13,640 nt of DNA, from positions 1 to 13,640 of the forward strand of contig CAYJIS010000053.1 of NCBI GenBank assembly GCA_964370315.1, read 5' to 3'. Position 1 is the stretch's first letter, and each line of letters starts with the position of its first letter. The position numbers and the translations under genes are program-made. This stretch comes from CAYJFX01 sp964370315 (GTDB taxonomy: Bacteria > Spirochaetota > Spirochaetia > Treponematales > Treponemataceae). This document shows positions 7,331 to 13,640 of the stretch, piece by piece. The notes under the pieces were generated by a model that had not been told where the DNA came from, did no database searches, and was given only the letters and a program-made list of their open reading frames with translations.

Positions 7331-8677
7331 TCACAAAGTGCAATTTAGTTCACTCACCAAGATACCAGGAAGCAAACATGAACCTACTTCCCGTCTATCA
7401 TAGGTAGAAGTCTCAGAAAACAGGTGCTGTTGAGTTGTAATCTCTTCTAGTTTTGTTCCTAGTAAATTATACAATGAATCATCCCACCTCATGTCTTTTA
7501 TAGGTGCAACCATTTTTCCATTTTCTACCCACATACAAGAAAAGCGCGTCATACCAGTAATACGTGCATTTTGGACATCACTCCAATTAAGATAATGAAA
7601 ATTAGAAATATAGATTCCTGTGCCTAATCTTTCTAGTATATCTTTTTCTTCTAACTCTCCGCCATCAATACAAACTGAGCGAACGCCTTCTTCTTCATCA
7701 GCACCATTTGCTTGTATATCATATTCTTTCGCTGTTCTAGAACTTATTATAGTATTTACAAGTTTACCCTTTTCTATTAATACAAGTTTATCTGGTGCAA
7801 CTTCTCCCATATCATTAAAACGAGGTTCACCTCCTAATGAAAAGTCTTGGCTAATTGTAACTTTCTTCGAAAAATGCTCTCGTCCTTCACGAAGTGCAAT
7901 ATAAGCACTTTCTCCTTGTCTAAAGCCTTTTTCACCAAGTCCATTCCAAGAGAAAAACTCAACTATTTCATGCAGTGCATCTGCACTAATAAAAGCCCTG
8001 TATTTTCCACTAGTAAGTTCTTTTTGCTCGTTGTTAAGAGTCGCAAGTGAAAGACGTGCTGAATCAATTTTGGAAAGATACTCTTCATTACTCCAATTCC
8101 TTCCAGAATAGCAAGATTTCACTGCCCTTCCATTCGCTAACCATACAGAAAAATCTAAAACAAAGTTTTTAGTTTCAAACCAATGTCTTGCACCTAGTGA
8201 GTTTGCACTTGCCCTATAAATACTTCCTTGTGAAAATAATCCTGTAAAATCAAGATCCTGCACAGGAGATAAAATGGTATCCACGATTTCATTGCTGTGT
8301 ATAAGCGTACCATCATATATTGATTCCGAAGTATCGCTAGCATTAGGAATCGCTTGATAAGGGTCTTTAGGAAGCAAAGAACATTGATTTCTAGCACTGT
8401 GTATTACATCCTTAAGAAGAGTTAAATCTTTACCCTCTTCTAAACTTAGCATACAAGACATAGAAAATGTTCGCTCATTTTTCCACATAATAATAGAGGC
8501 TTCTAATTGTTCAACACTACCTATCTGTCTTACTTTTGCATTATTAAATCTCATAAAAACACTTTCTTCACCTACAAAAGTAAATGCTAAATGCTCATCT
8601 TTTTCAAGTATTGAAAAAACAAAATCGGTTAAAGTAGTAAAATAGTTCTTAAAATTAATACTCGAGTTTTGTATCAT
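7331..8677 (-). CDS. pmbA: PmbA/TldE-type subunit of the TldD/TldE protease
   Basis: A 448-residue member of the TldD/PmbA family without the zinc-binding HExxxH site. The family pattern is visible in SLGARHWFET (160-169), the central FSWNGLGEKGFRQGES region (about 241-256) and the C-terminal IYISNFHYLNWSDVQNARITGMTR stretch. In characterised systems a TldE/PmbA subunit pairs with the metalloprotease TldD to cleave unfolded or modified peptides, including leader peptides of some ribosomal peptides such as microcin B17. The ATG overlaps the tldD stop as ATGA, and a near-perfect GGAGGTGG Shine-Dalgarno lies just upstream, so balanced, coupled expression is likely. The HEIVEF at 236-241 is not a full zinc motif. 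No peptide precursor or modification gene is nearby, so a general proteolytic role is more likely than a dedicated bacteriocin one. Confidence 0.85.
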   Translation of the reverse strand: MIQNSSINFKNYFTTLTDFVFSILEKDEHLAFTFVGEESVFMRFNNAKVRQIGSVEQLEASIIMWKNERTFSMSCMLSLEEGKDLTLLKDVIHSARNQCSLLPKDPYQAIPNASDTSESIYDGTLIHSNEIVDTILSPVQDLDFTGLFSQGSIYRASANSLGARHWFETKNFVLDFSVWLANGRAVKSCYSGRNWSNEEYLSKIDSARLSLATLNNEQKELTSGKYRAFISADALHEIVEFFSWNGLGEKGFRQGESAYIALREGREHFSKKVTISQDFSLGGEPRFNDMGEVAPDKLVLIEKGKLVNTIISSRTAKEYDIQANGADEEEGVRSVCIDGGELEEKDILERLGTGIYISNFHYLNWSDVQNARITGMTRFSCMWVENGKMVAPIKDMRWDDSLYNLLGTKLEEITTQQHLFSETSTYDRREVGSCLLPGILVSELNCTL

Positions 8678-10119
8678 AGTCCACCTCCGAATATGTCCAC
8701 ATTATTAAACGCACATACTGGACTTGCATGTCCCACAAAAATCACTTGATTTGGTTCTCCCTTGCCGCAGTTTGGTGTACCAAAAGGCTTAAATGTTGAT
8801 TCATCTCCAACCATGCATAAGTTACGCCAAAAATTTGAAGATATGCCACGATAATTGGGATCACGTACCGTTTTTGTTATTTTACCATTTTCAATTAATT
8901 GCCCGTATTCACAACCAAACTGAAATTTATTTCTATAATCGTCTATTGACCATGAACGATTTGTATGCATAAGGATACCTTTTTCAGTGTTTTTAATAAT
9001 GTCATCAAAGCTTGACTTTCCTGGCTCTATATTTAAATTTGCCATTCTGTCTATTGGGGCTCTATTCCAAGAAGTTGAACGCTGACAAGCTACACCTTGT
9101 ATCCCTGATCTTTTTTCACTTTCTAAACTGCCAAGCCCTTTAACAAGTACCCCTTCTTTTATGATAAATTCTTTTTTTGCAACATTTCCAATTTCATCAA
9201 CGCCATAACTTGCAAGCTCATTTTCGATAGTTGGATCAAATGTTACGTTAAGTAATTCTGAGCCATATTGAAAGTTTCCAAAATCACTTAGTTTTACAAA
9301 GCTACTTCCAGCGTAGTTTCGCTCATCACCTAAAATTCTATCTATTTCTAAGGGGTGTCCTATACTTTCATGAATTTGTAGCATAAGCTGATCCGGCATT
9401 AATACAAGTGTTCTGGTATCACTCGGGCATGACTCTGCATGCAAAAGCTCTAGTGCTTCTTGCCCCACTTTTTTTGCACTGAGCATAAGGTCCTCTCTCT
9501 TAATAAGATCGATGCCGCCTTGTTGATTTAATCCTCTAGGCCCATTTGCAGTTCTAATTTGTACAAGCTCATCTTTTTGTGCTACTGCCTGCAAACTATG
9601 ACCTATGTAATGTAAGGACTGCTCTATTTTCGCCCCATTACTTGATACAATTTCAAAGTCATATTGTCCTTGTTCAATCATTGCATTCGTTTGTATTATC
9701 TGATCACTTTGTTTTAATGTGTTACAAGAAGACAGTAGAATGTCAAAAATATCATCACTCGATGCTTTGGAACTATCTTGCATTTTAGTTTTATATGTAA
9801 GTTGTGTATTGGGTCTTACATCGGGTGTAAAAGGATACACCGATTTTTTAGTACTTAATAGTGCGAATTGCAAAGCAGACTCAGTAGCCCTCTTTATTCC
9901 CCCAATTGATATGTCACTTGTGCCAGCATAACCAAAGCTGCCCTTGTATAAAACTTCAACCATTATACCATCATCATATCCGCTCATTGCTTGTTCAAAT
10001 TGCGCATTACGTGCCATATAAAAGCTCGAAGTAGAAGCTCTTCTTTTAAGCCCAACCCAATCTGCATCTTTTGCAACATTTAAAGCTGTTTTTAATAGTT
10101 CATGTATATTTGTACTCAT
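8674..10119 (-). CDS. tldD: TldD-type zinc metalloprotease subunit
   Basis: A 481-residue protein carrying the family zinc site HESIGHPLE, with H250, E251 and H255 in the HExxxH pattern. C451 in NCGKGEPNQ sits where TldD proteins provide the third (cysteine) zinc ligand. Length is typical of the family. It is expected to act in the cytoplasm as a heterodimer with the PmbA-like protein encoded by the overlapping downstream gene, degrading unstructured peptides inside a closed chamber. The start at 10119 is supported by a TATAAT box ending 6 bases upstream, with no Shine-Dalgarno, implying a leaderless message. The sequence around the zinc site is that of the wider TldD/PmbA family and differs from E. 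coli TldD (which has HEAVGHGLE), so orthology to tldD proper is probable but not certain. Confidence 0.88.
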   Translation of the reverse strand: MSTNIHELLKTALNVAKDADWVGLKRRASTSSFYMARNAQFEQAMSGYDDGIMVEVLYKGSFGYAGTSDISIGGIKRATESALQFALLSTKKSVYPFTPDVRPNTQLTYKTKMQDSSKASSDDIFDILLSSCNTLKQSDQIIQTNAMIEQGQYDFEIVSSNGAKIEQSLHYIGHSLQAVAQKDELVQIRTANGPRGLNQQGGIDLIKREDLMLSAKKVGQEALELLHAESCPSDTRTLVLMPDQLMLQIHESIGHPLEIDRILGDERNYAGSSFVKLSDFGNFQYGSELLNVTFDPTIENELASYGVDEIGNVAKKEFIIKEGVLVKGLGSLESEKRSGIQGVACQRSTSWNRAPIDRMANLNIEPGKSSFDDIIKNTEKGILMHTNRSWSIDDYRNKFQFGCEYGQLIENGKITKTVRDPNYRGISSNFWRNLCMVGDESTFKPFGTPNCGKGEPNQVIFVGHASPVCAFNNVDIFGGGL

Positions 10120-10125
10120 AGAGCA

Positions 10126-10154
10126 ATTATATCGTTTTATGAGTTTTCTTTCTA
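10126..10154 (-). promoter_or_regulatory. Promoter of tldD-pmbA, predicted leaderless start
   Basis: On the minus strand TAGAAA (10154-10149) and a perfect TATAAT (10131-10126) are 17 bases apart. The -10 box ends 6 bases before the ATG at 10119, so the predicted transcript starts at the start codon. The -35 box matches consensus at only four of six positions. Confidence 0.55.
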
Positions 10155-10202
10155 GTAGAAATGTTGAGAATTTTTTGCTTTATCACTTAGTATTGATCAT
10201 TT

Positions 10203-10400
10203 GTGTCAACATTCAAGTTGCCACGATATAGGAATACATATTGGGCTCGGCCTATGTGGCGAGCACAACTACGAGGCCGCGCAAGGGCGGAGGCGGAAAT
10301 ACCACAGAAAATGTAAAGCATTTTCGAGGAATTGGAGTCGTAGACCGACCTCTGCATTGTACGGTGCGGATTCTATATTCGCTCCGTACAATGCAGTGGA
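10203..10400. other. GC-rich, highly folded intergenic block (possible repeat element or structured RNA)
   Basis: This block fills most of the 351-bp gap between tldD and secF. Bases 10241-10410 are about 53% G+C (65% over 10241-10300), far above the flanking DNA. It contains consecutive dyads. The pairs are GTGTCAAC/GTTGCCAC (10203-10210 with 10217-10224, one mismatch), GCCAC-ATAGG/CCTATGTGGC (10220-10232 with 10251-10260, 3-base bulge) and GAAAATG/CATTTTC (10307-10325). A long hairpin, CTGCATTGTACGG/CCGTACAATGCAG (10352-10364 with 10384-10396), continues inward through GCGGAT/ATTCGC. Two overlapping frames are open (10201-10416 and 10241-10438), but neither has a Shine-Dalgarno nor a recognisable protein. 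I cannot identify it as a known RNA gene. Orientation is unknown. Confidence 0.6.
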
Positions 10401-10412
10401 TGCGCCATACAT

Positions 10413-10450
10413 TTAAAAAAAATACCCACAAAGCATAAGCCCTGTGGGTA
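10413..10450 (-). terminator. Rho-independent terminator of the sec operon
   Basis: Reading leftward after the secF stop, TACCCACA (10450-10443) and TGTGGGTA (10430-10423) form a perfect 8-bp stem around a 12-base loop. It is followed at once by eight T residues (complement of 10422-10415). Its position, 20 bases past the stop, makes it the end of the yajC-secD-secF transcript. Confidence 0.9.
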
Positions 10451-10470
10451 GTAAACGTTGTATAAAAACC

Positions 10471-11697
10471 TTAGATTTGAACTTCTACAACTTGTGATTT
10501 CTTTTCTTCATCGGATGGTTTCCAATTACGACGAGCAAAAGAAATAAATGCACTTGCTATAAATATCGTTGAATATACGCCAGATAGCATACCTACAATA
10601 AGAGCCAATGCAAATTCTTTCATTGAACCATCTGTAAAGAAGTACAATGCAAATACTGCCAATAACGTAGTTACTGTAGTTATGATTGTTCTACCTAAAA
10701 TTTCAGTTTGAGAAATATCTAAAACATCCTTAAAGTTTTTAAACTTGAGAATTTTAACGTTTTCTCTAACTCTATCTAAAACAACAACGGTATCATTTAT
10801 AGAATATCCAATAATTGTAAGAATAGCCGCAATAAGTGTTGCATTAAGTTCTAGACCAAACCAAACAATAAAGGCCATCATAATTAAAGCATCGTGAATA
10901 ATTGCAAATACAGCACCAAGAGCAAAGTCCCATTTAAATCGAATAGTTGCATAAATCCAAATTAATGCTAGTGTTCCAACTACCAACAAAATAGATTGCA
11001 ACACAAGTGTATTTGAAAACTGAGCTCCAATAAAGTCGGTTTTTAATATTGCCACATTGTTTTCGCCAAAGGCTAACGTAAGTGCACTCCATATTTTGTC
11101 CTGTAGTGTTTTACTTACTTCAGCATCGCTACCATCATCTTCTACACGTATTTGAAAACCATTTTGATTTTCTTCACCTACAGATTTTATAGCAACACTT
11201 TGTATGTTTACTAATGCTTGTCTAACCTGATCTATGTTTATTAATGGTACATTTTCTGTAGTATACAATTTGTATGGAACAGATGTTAGTACATTTGAGT
11301 TATTAGTACTTGCAAACATTCCTATAGAAGATGAAGAGGCATCCATTAAAGTTGTTGCGCTCATGCCTTCAATAGCATTTATTACATTAACAACATCTCC
11401 AATAGTTGGATAATCTGCATATGATATGGTTTGAGTATCATCTTCAGAACTTGTGCCACTTATAATTATTGAAAGAGAATCACTATTTGTTTCTACTGAT
11501 ACTGCAGAGGAACCAATATAGCTTACCTCTAGGGCAGCAGGAGCTATTCGTACTTCTTGAATTAAACCAGCTTGAAAATCAAGTCCAAGATTTAACCCTC
11601 GAGTAAATAAACCAAATATACCAAACGCAATAACCACAAGGCTTAGGGTAATAAACGGTACAAATAGCTTACTAAAGCGAATTAATTTTTTATTCAT
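10471..11697 (-). CDS. secF: Protein-export membrane protein SecF
   Basis: One half of the SecDF subunit that uses the proton gradient to complete protein translocation through SecYEG. The 408 residues show an N-terminal helix (about 12-31), a large external domain, then five helices (about 230-390). Motifs are GLDFQAG (38-44, the SecF counterpart of GIDFTGG, with Gly replaced by Ala) and GYSINDTVVVLDRVREN (297-313) in the conserved membrane region. It is roughly 85 residues longer than E. coli SecF. The extra length lies in a Ser/Thr-rich part of the external domain (about 60-150). I chose the ATG at 11697. It overlaps the secD stop as ATGA and has GGAGG eight bases upstream, whereas the longer frame from 11712 begins with TTG inside that Shine-Dalgarno region. 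It is coupled to secD and ends at a strong terminator. Confidence 0.95.
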   Translation of the reverse strand: MNKKLIRFSKLFVPFITLSLVVIAFGIFGLFTRGLNLGLDFQAGLIQEVRIAPAALEVSYIGSSAVSVETNSDSLSIIISGTSSEDDTQTISYADYPTIGDVVNVINAIEGMSATTLMDASSSSIGMFASTNNSNVLTSVPYKLYTTENVPLINIDQVRQALVNIQSVAIKSVGEENQNGFQIRVEDDGSDAEVSKTLQDKIWSALTLAFGENNVAILKTDFIGAQFSNTLVLQSILLVVGTLALIWIYATIRFKWDFALGAVFAIIHDALIMMAFIVWFGLELNATLIAAILTIIGYSINDTVVVLDRVRENVKILKFKNFKDVLDISQTEILGRTIITTVTTLLAVFALYFFTDGSMKEFALALIVGMLSGVYSTIFIASAFISFARRNWKPSDEEKKSQVVEVQI

Positions 11698-13436
11698 TTT
11701 GAAAGCCTCCAACCAATTAGAATTTTATTACGACCAAGTGTCTCTGTTCCGAAATCAAATATTAATCGAGAAACAAAGAGCGCCGTAAATACTGAAGAAA
11801 CAACACCAATTGCAAGACTTACTGCGAAACCTTGAATTGAACCAGTTCCCAATTGTGAAAGGAAAGCGGCTGCAATAAAAGTTGTAACGTTAGCATCCAT
11901 AATTGCCCAAAAAGCATGTGCAAACCCAGAAGTTACTGAGGCAGCTCTACTTTTTCCAAGTTTTAATTCATCGCGAATTCTTTCAAAAACAACAACATTT
12001 GCATCAACGGCCATACCAATTGTTAATATCATACCAGCAACACTTGAAAGAGTAATAGTTAAACCAAAAGCAGATAAAATACTAAACATTATAAAAAGAT
12101 TTAATATTTGTGCTATAACAGCGTTTATTCCTGCTCCAGTATACCATACTAGCATAAAGACCATTACTAATAACAAACCAAAAAATACAGCCTTCAAACC
12201 TTGTTCAATTGCAATTTCACCAAGTGAAGCACCAATGATTTGTTGACTTTCTACTGTTAAAGGAACATTTAACCATGCTGTTTGTAAAACTGTTTGCAAA
12301 TTTTGTGCTTCGAGTAAACTAAAACCAGAAATTGAAACATTTCCACCAGGAATGGCTTCTCTAATAACAGCAGTTGATTTTACTTGATTTTCAGAAATAA
12401 TTGCTAGGCTTCTGCCAACATTTGCTGCAGTTATTTCACCAAAAATTACGGCCCCATCTGCATCTAAAGTTAATTGAACATCAGGCTGGTTGTAATCATC
12501 AGCACCAACAACTGCAGAGTCGATATGCTGACCATCAAGTACTATGTCTTTTTCAACAACAACATACCCTAACCGTTCATCTAAACCATATTCATCTTTA
12601 GCATAATATCCAAGAACTTCTGTATTTACTGGGATAATTGCAGGGTTTAATAATTCCCCTGTTGCAGTAAAAGTATTAGCAGGATTTGATTCATAGTAAG
12701 AATTGAATGATGCAGTTGCATTTTCATCTACAAACCTAAAATTTAAAATTCCTTTTCCAAGGATAATTGAATTAATTGTATCTGTTTCTGCAGCACCTGG
12801 TATTTCAATATAAATTCGATCCTCACCCTGACGTCTAATAGTAGGATTTGTAAGACCAAATCGGTCTATACGCCCTCTAAGAGTATCGATAACTTGCACC
12901 ATCGCTTCTTCTTTAAAAGCCGCAACGTTATCTGTTGCAATTGAATCACCTTGTGATGCAACTGCAGCATCTAAGTCAGCTCGTGCAATAATGCTCATAC
13001 CGCCTGATAGGTCAAGCCCTAATTTAACCGCTCCATTATATGTTTCTTTTGCTTCAAGTATTTCATCTCTATATCGATTTTCAACTATTGATCGTACTTC
13101 GTTTTCGTTAGCAAAAGCAAGCAGTGATTCTCTAACAGTCATTGGACTAGAAAAAGTCAACCCTCGTATTTCATACATGGTTTCTGCTTCTTTTCTAAGA
13201 TAATCAAAATTTTCTGGTAAAATTGCTTGGGGGTCATCTTCTTGTAGGTCTATGAGCATTTGTACATCGGATGCTGCCATAGCTACAGAATAGTCTTTTA
13301 TTCTCTCGAGTGAGCTTAATGCTAGTGCTTGTAATTCCTTTGGTGTATTTTGATACCAAGTAATTGAAGGTAGTAAAAACACAAAACACAATGCAATAAC
13401 CACAATGAGAATAAGAAATCTACTTCGTTTATTCAT
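11694..13436 (-). CDS. secD: Protein-export membrane protein SecD
   Basis: The larger half of the SecDF export motor. The 580 residues begin with a signal-anchor helix (about 7-28), then a largely charged segment (30-135) ahead of the family motif LGLDLSGG (139-146). The external domain follows (about 150-400, including GRIDRFGLTNPTIRRQGEDRIYIEIPG at about 188-214). Six-helix-type membrane segments start at about 411. The signature TIGMAVDANVVVFERIRDEL (472-491) and the DANVTTF stretch (514-520) hold the conserved aspartates implicated in proton-driven function. Length is close to that of E. coli SecD (615). GGAG lies 10 bases before the ATG. The gene sits between a probable yajC and secF, the classic cluster order, with a 4-base overlap into secF. 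Confidence 0.96.
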   Translation of the reverse strand: MNKRSRFLILIVVIALCFVFLLPSITWYQNTPKELQALALSSLERIKDYSVAMAASDVQMLIDLQEDDPQAILPENFDYLRKEAETMYEIRGLTFSSPMTVRESLLAFANENEVRSIVENRYRDEILEAKETYNGAVKLGLDLSGGMSIIARADLDAAVASQGDSIATDNVAAFKEEAMVQVIDTLRGRIDRFGLTNPTIRRQGEDRIYIEIPGAAETDTINSIILGKGILNFRFVDENATASFNSYYESNPANTFTATGELLNPAIIPVNTEVLGYYAKDEYGLDERLGYVVVEKDIVLDGQHIDSAVVGADDYNQPDVQLTLDADGAVIFGEITAANVGRSLAIISENQVKSTAVIREAIPGGNVSISGFSLLEAQNLQTVLQTAWLNVPLTVESQQIIGASLGEIAIEQGLKAVFFGLLLVMVFMLVWYTGAGINAVIAQILNLFIMFSILSAFGLTITLSSVAGMILTIGMAVDANVVVFERIRDELKLGKSRAASVTSGFAHAFWAIMDANVTTFIAAAFLSQLGTGSIQGFAVSLAIGVVSSVFTALFVSRLIFDFGTETLGRNKILIGWRLSK

Positions 13437-13458
13437 GTGTATATAACTCCATAAAACA

Positions 13459-13492
13459 AAAATCGTCTACACAATTAAGCGTAAACGATTTT
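13459..13492 (-). terminator. Hairpin between yajC and secD (weak terminator or attenuator)
   Basis: On the minus strand AAAATCGT (13492-13485) pairs with ACGATTTT (13466-13459). One mismatch and a further TAC/GTA pairing lead to a 10-base loop. The 3' arm runs into a T-rich tail (TTTTTGTTTT). The stem is mostly A-T, so termination may be partial, allowing secD to be co-transcribed with the upstream gene at reduced level. Confidence 0.45.
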
Positions 13493-13509
13493 GCTTATAC
13501 TAAAATGTC

Positions 13510-13640
13510 TTATTTTTTTCGTGTGCTAGTAGTTTTAGCTTCAGCCTTTGTAGCTTTTTCTTTTTTCTCAGCTTTTTCTTTTTTTTCAGCCACAGCAGGT
13601 TTTTGTGCTGGTGTATCTACTACAACAGTCGCAATTGCAG
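13510..13640 (-). CDS. yajC: Probable YajC, C-terminal fragment with Lys/Ala-rich tail (runs off right edge)
   Basis: The frame from the right edge to a TAA at 13512-13510 encodes 42 residues. It starts AIATVVVDTPAQKPAVAEKK and continues through KEK repeats to end in TSTRKK. YajC proteins typically end their conserved domain with a beta-strand of the form SAIAxVV, which the first visible residues fit, and yajC commonly precedes secD. YajC is a small single-helix membrane protein that associates with SecDF. The alanine/lysine/glutamate-rich tail is a low-complexity extension beyond the conserved domain. The assignment leans on gene order, since the membrane helix and core domain are outside the window. 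A different Lys-rich protein cannot be excluded. Confidence 0.62.
   Translation of the reverse strand, partial: AIATVVVDTPAQKPAVAEKKEKAEKKEKATKAEAKTTSTRKK

Noticed and set aside
7955..7972. HEIVEF in the PmbA-like protein as a second zinc protease site
   Set aside because: HExxxF lacks the second histidine, and the partner TldD-like protein already carries the full HExxxH and cysteine set.
7331..10119. TldD/PmbA pair as part of a modified-peptide (microcin-like) biosynthesis cluster
   Set aside because: No precursor peptide, modifying enzyme or exporter is seen nearby. The flanking genes are DUF368 and sec genes.
10204..10209. Perfect TTGACA on the minus strand upstream of tldD
   Set aside because: No acceptable -10 box lies 16-18 bases downstream of it. 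The TATAAT at 10131-10126 fits the start better.
10203..10400. Known RNA gene (SRP RNA, RNase P RNA, tmRNA, tRNA) in the folded block
   Set aside because: I could not find the conserved core sequences of these RNAs or a tRNA cloverleaf on either strand.
10201..10438. Two overlapping open frames (71 and 65 codons) in the GC-rich intergenic block
   Set aside because: Neither has a Shine-Dalgarno or a recognisable product. They overlap in different frames, one crosses into the terminator region, and lack of stops is expected from the high G+C content.
11698..11712. Longer secF starting with TTG at 11712
   Set aside because: The TTG lies within the Shine-Dalgarno region of the ATG at 11697, which has ideal spacing and an ATGA overlap with secD.

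Overview
The window is a 13.6 kb stretch of an AT-rich bacterial chromosome, with intergenic DNA dominated by A/T. The separate yajC-secD-secF cluster with an enlarged SecF, the GltX N-terminus, the c-di-GMP signalling genes and the overall composition suggest a spirochaete, most likely Treponema or a relative. That is inference from protein resemblance and gene order. No rRNA, tRNA, phage, transposase or CRISPR array is visible.

Layout, left to right. (1) The first 34 bases hold the 5' end of gltX, running leftward. It is divergent from a rightward three-gene set, 208-4855. The first two genes are paralogous polytopic membrane proteins with C-terminal GGDEF domains. The third is a soluble protein with a degenerate GGDEF, an intact EAL phosphodiesterase domain and two C-terminal PAS-like domains, so the set could both make and degrade c-di-GMP. 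(2) A class II fumarase, fumC (4902-6296), follows. (3) After a tandem 9-bp repeat comes a DUF368 membrane protein (6388-7212), the family now linked to undecaprenyl-phosphate recycling. (4) Converging on it from the right is a leftward pair encoding a TldD-type zinc metalloprotease subunit and its PmbA/TldE-type partner (10119-7331). (5) A 351-bp gap, 10120-10470, contains the tldD promoter, an unexplained GC-rich and strongly folded block (about 10203-10400), and the rho-independent terminator of the sec genes. (6) The right end carries secF, secD and the 3' end of a probable yajC, all leftward, forming the SecDF-YajC export complex.

Two themes run across the genes. First, gltX, fumC and tldD each have a sigma70-like promoter whose -10 box ends 6 or 7 bases before the ATG, and none has a Shine-Dalgarno sequence. 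Leaderless translation is predicted for all three. Downstream genes in the same operons (pmbA, secF, the second GGDEF gene, the EAL gene) have recognisable Shine-Dalgarno sites. Second, three gene pairs are joined by 4-base ATGA stop/start overlaps, suggesting translational coupling.

Most of the window is conserved housekeeping and signalling. I do not see a clear new multi-gene system. The most unusual parts are the GC-rich folded intergenic block, the predicted leaderless starts, and the c-di-GMP cassette with unfamiliar membrane sensor domains and C-terminal PAS domains.
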